Of a DNA stretch of 34,294 bases, positions 9,553-22,008 are shown piece after piece. The notes under the pieces are model-generated. The model had not been told where the DNA came from and did no database searches. It saw only the letters and a list, made by a program, of their open reading frames with translations. Numbering within the stretch: position 1 is the stretch's first letter; each line of letters starts with the position of its first letter. The stretch lies in assembly GCA_018064445.1 (NCBI GenBank), contig JAGHVE010000100.1, forward strand, positions 1 to 34,294, read 5' to 3'. A program made the position numbers and the translations under genes. This stretch comes from Candidatus Cacconaster equifaecalis. Its GTDB lineage: Bacteria > Bacteroidota > Bacteroidia > Bacteroidales > UBA932.

Positions 9553-10260
9553 TCAGTGTTTTCTGTCAAGATGAAGATTGATTCCCAAGGTGAACATTAT
9601 ATTGCTCGGGTAACAGTACAGCCAGTAAAGGTCGCTGTATTTGTTCGCGTGATACATACTTGCCAGAGCGAATTTGTAACAGGCCTCCAGATGCAGTTCT
9701 ATCGGCCGCAGAACGACTGCGAAACCCGCCCCGGCAATGATGCCGTAATCGTGCCGCTGGTCATACTTGTCAAAACCACCCTCCCTGTCCGTGCTCAGCC
9801 GGTATCCGTAATAAGGACCTACGTCAACCAGAAGTCTGAATGATGAAAAGTTTATGTGAAACTGGGACAGCATCGGGACTTCGACAATCTTGCACGTTTC
9901 ACCATAATCTCCATACTCCGATTCATATCCCTCGCAGCCGTATTTGGCTCCTATCTGAAGGCCGAAATTGGCCATCCTGTCCCACAACACGTGATAGAAC
10001 GTGTAATTGACGGTTATGTTGTTGTAGGTCAGTATGCTGGATTGCTTGATTTTCGGGGTTGAACGGACATTGCTTATGTTGACGCCGTATTTCACCCCTA
10101 TCATATGTTCATTGAAAAACTTCCTTTTCTGCGGGGTGGTGTCCAGATATTGGAAGTCATCCGGCGGGTCGCTCATAAAGGAATAGTCCTGCGCCCCCAA
10201 CAGAGTACCCTGAAGTAGAAAGCCCAAGAAAAATAATATATGGTGGAATTTCATTTTCAT
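9553..10260 (-). CDS. Outer-membrane beta-barrel protein, PorT-like
   Basis: Signal peptide MKMKFHHILFFLGFLLQGTLLGAQD; alternating beta-strand pattern (GVKYGVNISNVRS..., FGLQIGAKYG..., RLLVDVGPYYGYRL); 4-bp overlap with upstream gene. Confidence 0.75.
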   Translation of the reverse strand: MKMKFHHILFFLGFLLQGTLLGAQDYSFMSDPPDDFQYLDTTPQKRKFFNEHMIGVKYGVNISNVRSTPKIKQSSILTYNNITVNYTFYHVLWDRMANFGLQIGAKYGCEGYESEYGDYGETCKIVEVPMLSQFHINFSSFRLLVDVGPYYGYRLSTDREGGFDKYDQRHDYGIIAGAGFAVVLRPIELHLEACYKFALASMYHANKYSDLYWLYCYPSNIMFTLGINLHLDRKH

Positions 10261-12104
10261 TCGAATAATTTTTTGACGTCTATGTCCTGTTCTATGTCGA
10301 AGCCCTCTTCCAGCTCCAGAATCTGGCTTTCCGGCCCTTCACCTCTTTCGTAGAATTTGACCAGTTCGGGCTGTCTGTGCGCAAGCAGATTGCCGGTGTC
10401 GGCCATTCCGTTTCCGTTGCCGTCCTGAGTAAGTCTCACCTTGTATCTGCCTGCCTTGACATAAGGTACGTTCAGGGTTGTATCCTTGGAAATGTGGAAT
10501 GTCCTCAGGGCATTGGATGCCTTTTCATCGACGATTTCAACGATGAAGGCTCCCTTAACTCCGGTCATATTGAGTTTTATGCTGCACAGGTTCTCATCCT
10601 GGGGAATCTTGAACGACACTTCCTTTTTCTGGTTCGGAAGCCGTTCGAGATTGATGAACGTCCCCTGTGGGAAGGTCACCTTGTAATCATATCCCTTGAT
10701 GAGTTTGTCGGTAGGAAGTACGTGATACCTCCGTATGATGGAGGAATCCTGCTTGAAGGTGAATTTCTTTCTGGAAGTCTGTCCCTTTGGATTTGTCTCC
10801 ATGAAAACTATGGAGTCCTGATATGCCGTTATGACAGGCAGTTCGGATTCTATGTAGAAGCCTTCATCCTCCACCGTTTCATTTGCGACTTTTTCCGTGA
10901 GGACGAATACTGTGTCCTTTTCTTTCTTCTTTACGTCGGCTTTTCCGCTGTCTTTGTCCTTTTTACTCTCTTTGGCCATAGCGGGCGCTTCGTCGGCCGG
11001 GTTTTTCATAACGGCAAGAGAGAGATTCTCGTCGAACGGAACAAGATTTCCGGTCGAGTCTGTCTTCATATAATTGAGCCTTATCAGGAGGCTGTCGTCA
11101 AGCTTGTGATCCACATTGATCCAGAAATCAAGACTGTCCCTGTACGGGCTGTACTGGATAATGACAGCTGACGAGTCTATGCCGAGGAATTCAAGACGGT
11201 TTATCTGTACGTCGCCCGCGCTGAATTTCAGGAAACCGCACTTGTCGCTTTTCCTGCCGCTGTTCTGAAGATATTGCACGCTCTGAAGTTCCTTGAACAT
11301 CGCCATTGTTACCATCGAATGACGGGCCTTGCACTTGAGGGTGTCCTTCATATTGAAGTTCCTGAACTCGAACACTTCATTTGAGTCCCTGACGACAGCG
11401 TATGGTACAAACACCGAATCGCAGAAGGCTATCTGGTCGGTGTCGGGACTGTACTTGTAGTCCGCGTCCTCATCCGTGAATGCAAACACGCGGAACGTGT
11501 CCGGCCTTATGTTCCTGATTGTGAAGAATCCCCAGTCATCGGTACGGGCAAGCGCATCGGGGACAATCTTGAAACAGGCGGAGTCGGACAGGTCCGAATA
11601 GATGGCTACGGTGGCTCCTTTTACGGGCTTCAGTGTCTGACTGTCGGTAACGGTGCCGGTGAAGTAGAGGGAATCCACCGTTTCTCCCGTTGAAAAAGCA
11701 TAGACGAATCTGGCGGCCGGATTCCCTTCGTTATTGTCTGCAAGGGCCTGTCCGAAGTCGATGGTATATGTCCGGTTTTCCTTCAGTGTGTCCGGAAGTG
11801 TCACGACTATGTTCTTTCCCTTGACCTTTGCCGTCGGACGTCTTTTTGTCGGAGGGGACAGCACTATGTCGGTTGCGGTTTTGACAACAGTATATTCATC
11901 GAACAGCAGCAATATTTTCGTTCCGAACGTCGGAACCATAGTGCTGTTCTGCTGCGGGGTGGTTGAAATCAGCACCGGAGGTATCGTATCCTTCGGACCT
12001 CCCTGGGGAGGTGTGGTCGTATTGGCACAGGAACGGCTCAACGTGCAGCAGGCCGCAAACAATAGGAGGGATAACGTTACTGTTGCTGTCCTTTTCATTT
12101 TCAT
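10257..12104 (-). CDS. Lipoprotein with N-terminal bacterial Ig-like domain (Bacteroidetes CANxxxPPQGGPKDTIPP type)
   Basis: Signal peptide, then CANTTTPPQGGPKDTIPPVLISTTPQQNST and Ig-like segment (KGKNIVVTLPDTLKENRTYTIDFGQALADNNEGN). Confidence 0.8.
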   Translation of the reverse strand: MKMKRTATVTLSLLLFAACCTLSRSCANTTTPPQGGPKDTIPPVLISTTPQQNSTMVPTFGTKILLLFDEYTVVKTATDIVLSPPTKRRPTAKVKGKNIVVTLPDTLKENRTYTIDFGQALADNNEGNPAARFVYAFSTGETVDSLYFTGTVTDSQTLKPVKGATVAIYSDLSDSACFKIVPDALARTDDWGFFTIRNIRPDTFRVFAFTDEDADYKYSPDTDQIAFCDSVFVPYAVVRDSNEVFEFRNFNMKDTLKCKARHSMVTMAMFKELQSVQYLQNSGRKSDKCGFLKFSAGDVQINRLEFLGIDSSAVIIQYSPYRDSLDFWINVDHKLDDSLLIRLNYMKTDSTGNLVPFDENLSLAVMKNPADEAPAMAKESKKDKDSGKADVKKKEKDTVFVLTEKVANETVEDEGFYIESELPVITAYQDSIVFMETNPKGQTSRKKFTFKQDSSIIRRYHVLPTDKLIKGYDYKVTFPQGTFINLERLPNQKKEVSFKIPQDENLCSIKLNMTGVKGAFIVEIVDEKASNALRTFHISKDTTLNVPYVKAGRYKVRLTQDGNGNGMADTGNLLAHRQPELVKFYERGEGPESQILELEEGFDIEQDIDVKKLFE

Positions 12105-14331
12105 ACGGTTTCTACGCGTTTGACGCTTTCCATTCCCTTTATCTTGCCCAGCGACTTGATGAGATTTTTCAGATCATCGGTGCTGTGGACGTAAAGTTCG
12201 ATGTATCCCTCGAAAATCTCGTCGTGGCTCTCGATATGGATTTTCCTCATATTGACGCCGAGGACAAGTGAAATCACACGCGTGATTTCATTGATGATTC
12301 CGACGCGGTCTATCCCGTTGAGGGAGACCTTGGCCAGATAGGACATCATAAAGTGTTTGCTCCATCTTGCAGGAACTATCCTGTGCCCCTCCTTGGATGC
12401 TATGTCGTTGGCAACGGGACAACTCTTCTTGTGGATTGTCACGGTTCCGTCATCTCCGACGAATGCGACCACGCTGTCCCCGGGGATGGGTGAGCAGCAG
12501 TCCGCAATCTTGAAGGAGATGGTTCCCTTGTCCATATCCTCCTGCAGGATGTACTCCTTCTGTTTGGACAATTTCCCGATGTTGATCAGAGGACTGAGAA
12601 GTTTGACTCCCCACATCTGGACATTCCTCTGCTCGACATTGGTCTTGAGCACTTCGTCAAGATTCGTCAGGTCGATAAGGCCGAGGCCTATCCTGTTGTA
12701 CAGGTCATATTTGCCGCCCTTTATTCCATAATAGTCTATCAACTTCTTGACAACTCTGCTCTGTGCCACGATGCCGCGCTCTTCCAGTTTACTATGCAGA
12801 AGTTTCATACCCTGCTGGTTGGTGACCTCGGCCGATTCGCTTTTGAGAGCATCCAGAAGGGCGTTCCTTGCTTTTGACGTTTTCAGGAACTCCAGATATT
12901 CGCGTTTCGGTGCCCCCTTTTCAGAGGTGATGATTTCCACCTGATCTCCGTTGCGGAGCTGATAGGAGAGAGGTTGCAGCTTCTGATTCACTTTGGAAGC
13001 AATGGCCTTGTTGCCAATGTGCGAGTGGACGCTGTATGCAAAGTCGAGGGCTGTGGAGCCGTATGGCAACCTTCGGGCTTCGCCTTTCGGCGTGAAGATA
13101 AATATGTCGTTGACAAAAAGTTCGTTGTGGAATTCGTCAAGAATCTGAAGTGCGTTTGCATCAGGATTTTCAAGAACCTCCCGGACCTGTTCCAGCCAGC
13201 GGTCTATTTCGCTTTCGTCCTCGCCGACATATCCCTCCTCCTTATAGAGCCAGTGAGCCGCAATTCCCCTTTCTGCGATTGAATTCATTCTCTCGCTGCG
13301 GATCTGAATCTCCACCCAGTTCCCGCCGGGCCCCATAACGGTCAGGTGAAGAGCCTCGTAACCGTTGGATTTCGGGGACTTGAGCCAGTCCCGGATTCTG
13401 TCAGGCTTGTATCTGTACAGAGCGGTTATAAGAGAGAAGATGTACCAGCATTGCTCCTGTTCGGAATGATTCTCCAATGGGGTGAATATTATCCTCACCG
13501 CGTAGATGTCGAATATCTGTTCGAACGGGACATCCTTGGTGTTCATCTTCCGCCAGATGGAGTAGGGAGTCTTGAGCCTTTTGAGAATCTTATATTTGAA
13601 TCCCGCCTTGTCCAGTTCTTTCCGGATAGGCTCGATGAAGTTTTCGACGGACTCCGCTCTCTCGCTCATTATCGTGTCCAGCTTGCTTTCGATCTGACGG
13701 TATGCTTCCGGTTCACGATACTGGAGCCAGATGTTCTCCATCTCCGATTTTATGCTGTACAGTCCCAGCCTGTGTGCCAGCGGGATGAAGATGTACATAG
13801 TCTCGCTGAGTATCTTGTCCCTCTTGTATTCCGGCATGAACTGGATTGTCCTGACATTGTGGAGCCTGTCGGCCAGCTTAATCAGCACTATCCTCACGTC
13901 TTCGTTGAGGGTGAGCAGGATTCTTTTTGAATTTTCCGCCTGAAGACTGGGCCTGTCGCTCTTGTTGTCGTTGTCAAGTGCAGTCTTGATTTTGGTGAGT
14001 CCGTCGACAAGGGTGGCGATTTTGTCACCGAACAGACGCTGGATGTCATCTACGGTGTATTCTGTGTCTTCCACCACGTCGTGCAAAAGAGCGGCGCAGA
14101 TGGCCTTGCAACCGAGTCCTATTTCACTGACCACTATCCTTGCCACGGCTATGGGGTGAAGAATGTATGGCTCTCCGGAACGTCGCCTCACATCCTTGTG
14201 GGCTTCATTGGCAAACTCGAATGCCTTAAGCACCAGCTGGTACTGCTCCTCGTCGGCGCATCTCATCCGCGCGACCTCCTTGAGGGAGTCCGCTTCCCGG
14301 TAAATCAGTTTGTAGTCTTCGTCAGTAAACA

Positions 14332-14332
<1 letters not shown>
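12101..14332 (-). CDS. rel: Bifunctional (p)ppGpp synthetase/hydrolase, RelA/SpoT family
   Basis: HD hydrolase (GEPYILHPIAVARIV...AALLHDVVEDT), synthetase (DIYAVRIIF, SPKSNGYEALHLTV, EIQIRSERMNSIAERGIAAHW), TGS and C-terminal ACT segments. Confidence 0.95.
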
Positions 14333-16362
<2,030 letters not shown>

Positions 16363-16384
16363 ACTATATTTTATCAAAAAATCG

Positions 16385-16392
16385 TAATTTTG
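16385..16392 (+). promoter_or_regulatory. Bacteroidetes-type -7 element (TAATTTTG) upstream of pfk
   Basis: Exact TAnnTTTG match in an AT-rich intergenic region, 32 bp before the pfk ATG. Confidence 0.55.
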
Positions 16393-16424
16393 CAGGACAA
16401 GAAAAACCTTAATCACGAATAAAT

Positions 16425-17654
16425 ATGAAAGATTCAATCATCATCCTGACAGGTGGCGGTCCAGCCCCCGGAATGAACACAGTTGTCGGTTCTCTTACAA
16501 AAGCTTTTATCGGTGGAGGATACCGGGTTCTCGGTCTTCACGGCGGATATTCAGGCCTTTTCTCAAAGACTCCCAAATATGAGGAGCTTGATTTCTTCAA
16601 GGCTGACACAATCTTCAACCGCGGCGGTTCCTACCTGATGATGAGCCGTTTCAAACCCACCGACAAGGACTTTGAGGAGAATTTCAATCTCGAACTCTTC
16701 CAGCAGAACAACATCAAGCTGCTTGTCACGGTCGGCGGCGATGACACCGCTTCCACAGCCAACAGAATTGCCAAATTCCTTGAAAGCAAGAAGTACCCCA
16801 TCCGTAACATACACGTTCCCAAGACTATAGATAACGACCTTCCTCTTCCTGCCAATGCCCCTACGTTCGGATTCAATTCTGCGAAGGACGAAGGCGCACA
16901 TATCGCAAGGACTGCTTATGAAGATGCCCGCACCTCAGGCAACTGGCTTCTCATCTCAGCGATGGGCCGCAGCGCGGGCCATCTCGCTCTCGGAATCGGT
17001 GAGGCGACCCACTGTCCTATGACCATCATCCCCGAGATGTTCAACAATACGAAGATTACCATCGACAAGATCATCAAGCTGACGATTTCGGCGATTGTGA
17101 AACGTTCCATCCTCGGCATTCCCTACGGGACTGTCGTGGTTGCCGAAGGCGTGTTCCACGACCTTGACCCCGAAGACCTCAAGGGTACCGGAGTCCATAT
17201 GACATACGATGAGCACGGTCACCCCGAATTGGGCAAGATATCAAAGGCTGTCCTTTTCAACGACATTCTTGAGAAGGAGTTCAAGAAACTCGGCATGAAG
17301 GTCAAGACCCGTCCCATCGAGATAGGTTATGACGTACGTTGTCAGGATCCCATCGCATTCGACCTTACGTACTGCTCCGAACTTGCAATGGGCGCTTACG
17401 AACTGTTCAGGAAAGGCGAGACGGGCTGTATGGTTTATGTGGATGCCGACGGCAATGCACATCCTCTCTATCTTCACGATCTTCAGAATGAGGAAGGGAA
17501 GATTCCGCCCCGCAGGGTCAACATCGACGGCGGAACTGCCCGCAACTATTTCAACAACATCTGCCATTACATCACTCCCGAGGATTACCAGGCCGCCAAG
17601 GCTTTCGTTCCCGATCCGGCTGAGTATGATTTCAACAGGATTCTGAATTGGTAG
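16425..17654 (+). CDS. pfp: 6-phosphofructokinase, pyrophosphate-dependent type by motif
   Basis: ILTGGGPAPGMN, VTVGGDDTASTA, HVPKTIDNDLPLP, SAMGRSAGHLALGIGEATHCP; the GGDD and PKTIDND variants indicate PPi use. Confidence 0.9.
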   Translation: MKDSIIILTGGGPAPGMNTVVGSLTKAFIGGGYRVLGLHGGYSGLFSKTPKYEELDFFKADTIFNRGGSYLMMSRFKPTDKDFEENFNLELFQQNNIKLLVTVGGDDTASTANRIAKFLESKKYPIRNIHVPKTIDNDLPLPANAPTFGFNSAKDEGAHIARTAYEDARTSGNWLLISAMGRSAGHLALGIGEATHCPMTIIPEMFNNTKITIDKIIKLTISAIVKRSILGIPYGTVVVAEGVFHDLDPEDLKGTGVHMTYDEHGHPELGKISKAVLFNDILEKEFKKLGMKVKTRPIEIGYDVRCQDPIAFDLTYCSELAMGAYELFRKGETGCMVYVDADGNAHPLYLHDLQNEEGKIPPRRVNIDGGTARNYFNNICHYITPEDYQAAKAFVPDPAEYDFNRILNW

Positions 17655-19135
17655 AAGGCAAGTTTGTAATATATCAGTTGCTTGTAAGGGCCTTCGGGAG
17701 CAGAGAATGCGTTCCCGGAGGCTCTTTCGACATCAACGGGAGCGGAAAGTTCAATGACATTGACGAAAAGTATCTGGCTTCCCTGAAAAAAATGTCCGTC
17801 GGTGCTGTCTGGTTTACCGGCGTGATTTCACACGCGACCAGGACTGCTTTCCCCGGGATTGCCCCGAGCTATCCATCTCTTGTGAAAGGGGAGGCGGGTT
17901 CCCCTTATGCCATAAGGGATTATTTCGACGTGGACCCTGCTCTGGCCGTGGATTTGGAGAGTCGGATGGAGCAGTTCTGCGCTCTGGTTGAACGTACCCA
18001 CAGTGCCGGAATGAAAGTCATCATCGATTTTGTGCCCAACCACGTTGCAAGGGAATATAAAGGCTATTTCACGGATGACGATTTCTATCTGCTGGACGGG
18101 GAACTTCATCTTCCGTGTGAGGCATCCGGAACTCCATATATTGAATCCCCGGCAAAGGCTACTGGCAACAACGTCTTCAGCAATTATCCGTCAGTCACCG
18201 ACTGGTACGACACCGTCAAGTTGAACTATGACAACCGTTCCACCTGGGACAAGATGCTGGATATTCTTGAGTTCTGGGCTTCAAAAGGTGTCGACGGATT
18301 CCGTTGCGATATGGTTGAACTCGTGCCCCCCGATTTCTTCTCATACGCTTTCGGTGCATTGAGAGAGAAATACCCCGGACTCATTTTCATCGCGGAAGTG
18401 TATGGAAAAGGCAACTACAGGCGCTATTCGGATGCCGGTTTCGATTATCTGTATGACAAGTCGGGCTTCTACGACTGTCTGCGGAGAATCGTCACGGGAT
18501 GCGGCTCCGCATCGGACCTGACGCGGGAATGGCAGTTCATTGGTGACTTGCAGCCCAAGATGCTGAACTTCCTCGAAAATCACGATGAGCAGCGGCTTGC
18601 CTCCGATTTCTTTGCCGGAGATGCTTCACGCTCTTTTGCTGCGCTCGCCGTTTCCCTCCTTTTCAACACAGCCCCGTTTATGCTCTATTTCGGGCAGGAA
18701 TACGGAGAGCGGGGGATGGAGTCCGAGGGGTTCAGCGGCACTGACGGCAGGACCTCCATTTTCGATTACTGCACCGTTCCCTCGGTCAGACGTTTTCTTG
18801 ACGGCAGGCTCTCCGTGAAGGAGAAACGCGTCCACCGTGAATACGTGTCACTTCTCAGGACGGCAGTCCGCAACAAAGCGTTTTCAATCGGGAAAACCTA
18901 CGACCTGATGTATGTCAACCCCGCATCGGAACATTTCGACCCGTCACGGACTTTCGCCTGGATGCGCGGCCACGGGCGGGAAATATTCCTGATAATAGCC
19001 AACTTCAGCGGGCGGGAGGTGACATCCACCGTCAATATCCCTGCCGGGGCATATTCCTATTTTTCAGTCCCTCAAGGTCCTTCTTCCGTCACTTTGACAA
19101 CCGCATCGTACGGATATTCCATTTTTAATCTTTAA
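17648..19135 (+). CDS. GH13 alpha-amylase family glycosidase, cytoplasmic, TTG start
   Basis: FVIYQLLVRAFG start; DFVPNH; nucleophile GVDGFRCDMVE; acid/base FIAEVYG; NHDEQR; FGQEYGERG. No signal peptide; first codon TTG overlaps pfk stop. Confidence 0.88.
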   Translation: MVEGKFVIYQLLVRAFGSRECVPGGSFDINGSGKFNDIDEKYLASLKKMSVGAVWFTGVISHATRTAFPGIAPSYPSLVKGEAGSPYAIRDYFDVDPALAVDLESRMEQFCALVERTHSAGMKVIIDFVPNHVAREYKGYFTDDDFYLLDGELHLPCEASGTPYIESPAKATGNNVFSNYPSVTDWYDTVKLNYDNRSTWDKMLDILEFWASKGVDGFRCDMVELVPPDFFSYAFGALREKYPGLIFIAEVYGKGNYRRYSDAGFDYLYDKSGFYDCLRRIVTGCGSASDLTREWQFIGDLQPKMLNFLENHDEQRLASDFFAGDASRSFAALAVSLLFNTAPFMLYFGQEYGERGMESEGFSGTDGRTSIFDYCTVPSVRRFLDGRLSVKEKRVHREYVSLLRTAVRNKAFSIGKTYDLMYVNPASEHFDPSRTFAWMRGHGREIFLIIANFSGREVTSTVNIPAGAYSYFSVPQGPSSVTLTTASYGYSIFNL

Positions 19136-19146
19136 CTTTACAAGTT

Positions 19147-19845
19147 ATGTTGTCAAAGTCTGAGATAAAGGATATCAGGGCTCTCTCCCAGAAAAAGTTC
19201 CGTGAGGAGCGGAGGCTGTTTGTCGTTGAAGGGGATAAGCTTGTTGCCGAGGCTCTTGCATCGGATTTTGAGGTGGTCCGGGTCCTCAGGCAGGAGGAAA
19301 TAGGGCAGGAGGCGATGGCCCGCATTTCTATGCTCAGCACCCCTTCGCCCTCTCTGGCGCTTGTCAGGATGCCCGGGCCGGAGGCAGTTGAAGTGGACAC
19401 CTCCGGACTCACGATTGCTCTCGATTCGCTCCGCGACCCCGGTAATGTCGGTACCATAATCAGACTTGCCGACTGGTTCGGTATCAGGAATGTGATTGCT
19501 TCAAACGATACGGTCGACATATACAACCCGAAAGTCGTCCAGGCTACGATGGGCGCAATTTTCCGTGTGAAGTTCTCTTACTGTGACCTTCCTTCCGTGC
19601 TTTCCGGTCTCTCCTGTCCGGTTTACGGCACTTATCTGGAAGGGGATAACATCTATGACTCCGAACTTTCCCGTAGCGGCGTGATCATTATGGGTTCCGA
19701 ATCAAACGGCATATCCGGGAGAGTGGGGAAGTGCGTCACCCGAAAAATAACCATACCGCCGTTCTCCAGCGGAAGAACGGTATGCGAATCCCTGAACGTG
19801 GCAGCTGCGGCGGCCGTAATCTGCAGTGAATTCAGAAGAAGATGA
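19147..19845 (+). CDS. TrmH/SpoU-family RNA methyltransferase
   Basis: ALDSLRDPGNVGTIIRLADWFGI, IIMGSESNGIS, ITIPPFSSGRTVCESLNVAAAAAVI: three SpoU motifs. Confidence 0.92.
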   Translation: MLSKSEIKDIRALSQKKFREERRLFVVEGDKLVAEALASDFEVVRVLRQEEIGQEAMARISMLSTPSPSLALVRMPGPEAVEVDTSGLTIALDSLRDPGNVGTIIRLADWFGIRNVIASNDTVDIYNPKVVQATMGAIFRVKFSYCDLPSVLSGLSCPVYGTYLEGDNIYDSELSRSGVIIMGSESNGISGRVGKCVTRKITIPPFSSGRTVCESLNVAAAAAVICSEFRRR

Positions 19846-22001
19846 AACGTCTGTTGCCGATAGTCCTGGTTGCCCTTGCCGCCATCTCCTGCTCCACGAC
19901 ACGCCGTCTTGAAGAGGGACAGATCCGCCTTGCCGACAACAGGATAGAGATTCTCAATGATGAAAAATTCAAAGGTGCGGAACTGGCTCCGTATACCAAA
20001 CAGAAACCCGCATCCTGGACACCGGGAATATATGTCTATAACTGGAGCAGCGGAAAAGGCACGAAATGGGACAAGTTCGTCGAAAAGCTCGGTCAGGCTC
20101 CCGTGGTATATGATTCCACTCTGGTGATGCCGTCTGTCCGCAGTATGCTTAACCACCTCGATTACATAGGCAGGTACAATTCGTCGATAGACACGTCAAT
20201 ACATATAAAAAAGAGGAACGCCATTGTTTCCTACAGAGTGAATCTGGGCGAGGGATATGTTGTGGACAGCATAAGCTATCTTATCCCCGATGTCAGGATG
20301 GATTCTGTTTTTCTGGCTGACACTGACAAGCCGATTATCTCCAAAGGAGACATACTTTCACAGGAAGCTCTTGAGGATGAGAGCGAAAGGCTTGAATCCC
20401 TTTACCGTGACAACGGCTATTTCGGTTTCTCCAAGAACAACTTCTTTTTCTACGCCGACACTTCCCGCGTTCCCGGACATTGCGATCTGGTTGTCAAAAT
20501 GGAGAATTTCACCCGCAATCAGGAGGATACTTCAAATGTGCGGGCTCATCGCCAATACAATATCGGTGACGTCACGATTACAGCCAAAGAGGGATTCAAG
20601 GTAAACCGGAAGTTTCTCGAGGATCTGAACCTTCTTCGGACAGGCGACCTCTACAGCCAGAAGTCAGTCAAGACAACCTACGACCGATTCTGCTCGATAT
20701 CCGTATTCAATACCGTCAATATGAATATGGTCGAAGCTGATTCAACGACGGTTGACTGCAATATCTTCATATCTCCGTCAAAGCTGCAGTCCGTCAAGTT
20801 CAATTTCGAGGCATCGTACAATTCGAATTCATTTTTCGGCATCGCGCCATCGATAACATACGGGCACAAAAACATCTTCGGCTCCGGAGAGATATTCAAC
20901 ATAGGAATCAAAGGCGATTTTCAGTTCAAGCCCAAAAATCCGGCGAAATCCACCGAGTTTGCCGTGACCACCAGCCTGCGGTTTCCCCGTTTTCTTATGC
21001 TGCCGGCCAGGCTTTTCAGGAATGAGATACCGAGAACTGACATAAGTTTCACATACAACTACCAGAACCGCCCGGAATATACAAGGAATATTTTTTCCCT
21101 CAATTACGGATACAACTGGACTGCCAACAGGCATCTTTATTTTCAGATATCGCCATTTCGAGCCAATGTAGTCAGACTGTTCAATATCAGTGAGGAATTC
21201 CAGCGTTCCCTGAAGGATCCGTATATGAAGAATGCCTACAGCAACCACTTCGATCTCGGAGGCAGCGCCTCTCTATATTATACCACGGATCCCTCGACAA
21301 GGCCTGAACACAGTTATTTCTACCTGCGGTTCCAGAACAACTATGCAGGTAATCTCCTGTCATTGTTCAATCCTGTCATCAGGACAAACAAGGATGGGGA
21401 ACATACAATCTGGGACATACCATATTCGCAATATGTGAGAAGTGAACTCTCTCTGGTGGAGACTCTCCGTTTCGGTGCTGATGACAGACTCTCTCTTGCA
21501 GGAAGATTCCTGGTTGGGATGGGTTTCGCATACGGAAATTCAAAGACACTGCCATTCGAGCAGCTTTTCTACAGCGGGGGCGCAAACAGCCTGAGAGGTT
21601 GGCAGGCCCGCTCGGTCGGTCCCGGCGGGGCTCCGATTGACACTACTTTCAAGATTTTCAGCCAGAGCGGAGATATGCGTCTTGAGGTCAACCTGGAGTT
21701 CAGGTTCCCTCTGTTCTGGAAATTCGAAGGGGCTGTTTTTGCGGACGCCGGAAACGTATGGCTGATGAAGAAAGACAAGGATTCTCTGCCGGATGACAGA
21801 AGCGTTTTCGGAAAGGATTTCCTGAAATCCACGGCTTTCAGCTGGGGACCCGGTCTGAGGCTGGATTTCGGTCTTCTTCTTGTCCGTCTGGACCTTGGCT
21901 TGAAAGAATATGACCCGGTGACAATGGATTGGAAGTCTCCCGGGGACTGGTTCAGGAATGACGGCTTCTCACTCCATTTCGGAATAGGCTACCCATTTTA
22001 G
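19842..22001 (+). CDS. tamL: BamA/TamA-family outer-membrane lipoprotein (TamL-like)
   Basis: SPII-type leader LVALAAISCSTTRRLEEGQ; POTRA-like region; C-terminal barrel with FYSGGANSLRGWQARSVGPG and FADAGNVW. Confidence 0.8.
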   Translation: MKRLLPIVLVALAAISCSTTRRLEEGQIRLADNRIEILNDEKFKGAELAPYTKQKPASWTPGIYVYNWSSGKGTKWDKFVEKLGQAPVVYDSTLVMPSVRSMLNHLDYIGRYNSSIDTSIHIKKRNAIVSYRVNLGEGYVVDSISYLIPDVRMDSVFLADTDKPIISKGDILSQEALEDESERLESLYRDNGYFGFSKNNFFFYADTSRVPGHCDLVVKMENFTRNQEDTSNVRAHRQYNIGDVTITAKEGFKVNRKFLEDLNLLRTGDLYSQKSVKTTYDRFCSISVFNTVNMNMVEADSTTVDCNIFISPSKLQSVKFNFEASYNSNSFFGIAPSITYGHKNIFGSGEIFNIGIKGDFQFKPKNPAKSTEFAVTTSLRFPRFLMLPARLFRNEIPRTDISFTYNYQNRPEYTRNIFSLNYGYNWTANRHLYFQISPFRANVVRLFNISEEFQRSLKDPYMKNAYSNHFDLGGSASLYYTTDPSTRPEHSYFYLRFQNNYAGNLLSLFNPVIRTNKDGEHTIWDIPYSQYVRSELSLVETLRFGADDRLSLAGRFLVGMGFAYGNSKTLPFEQLFYSGGANSLRGWQARSVGPGGAPIDTTFKIFSQSGDMRLEVNLEFRFPLFWKFEGAVFADAGNVWLMKKDKDSLPDDRSVFGKDFLKSTAFSWGPGLRLDFGLLLVRLDLGLKEYDPVTMDWKSPGDWFRNDGFSLHFGIGYPF

Positions 22002-22008
22002 AGGCCGC

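Noticed and set aside
10377-11171. 264-aa plus-strand ORF opposite the Ig-like lipoprotein
   Set aside because: Shadow ORF; the opposite strand is in a coupled operon with a lipoprotein leader.
19752-19784. Imperfect inverted repeat CATACCGCCGTTCT...AGAACGGTATG
   Set aside because: Inside the conserved C-terminal SpoU motif of the methyltransferase; explained by coding sequence, arms need a 3-base bulge.
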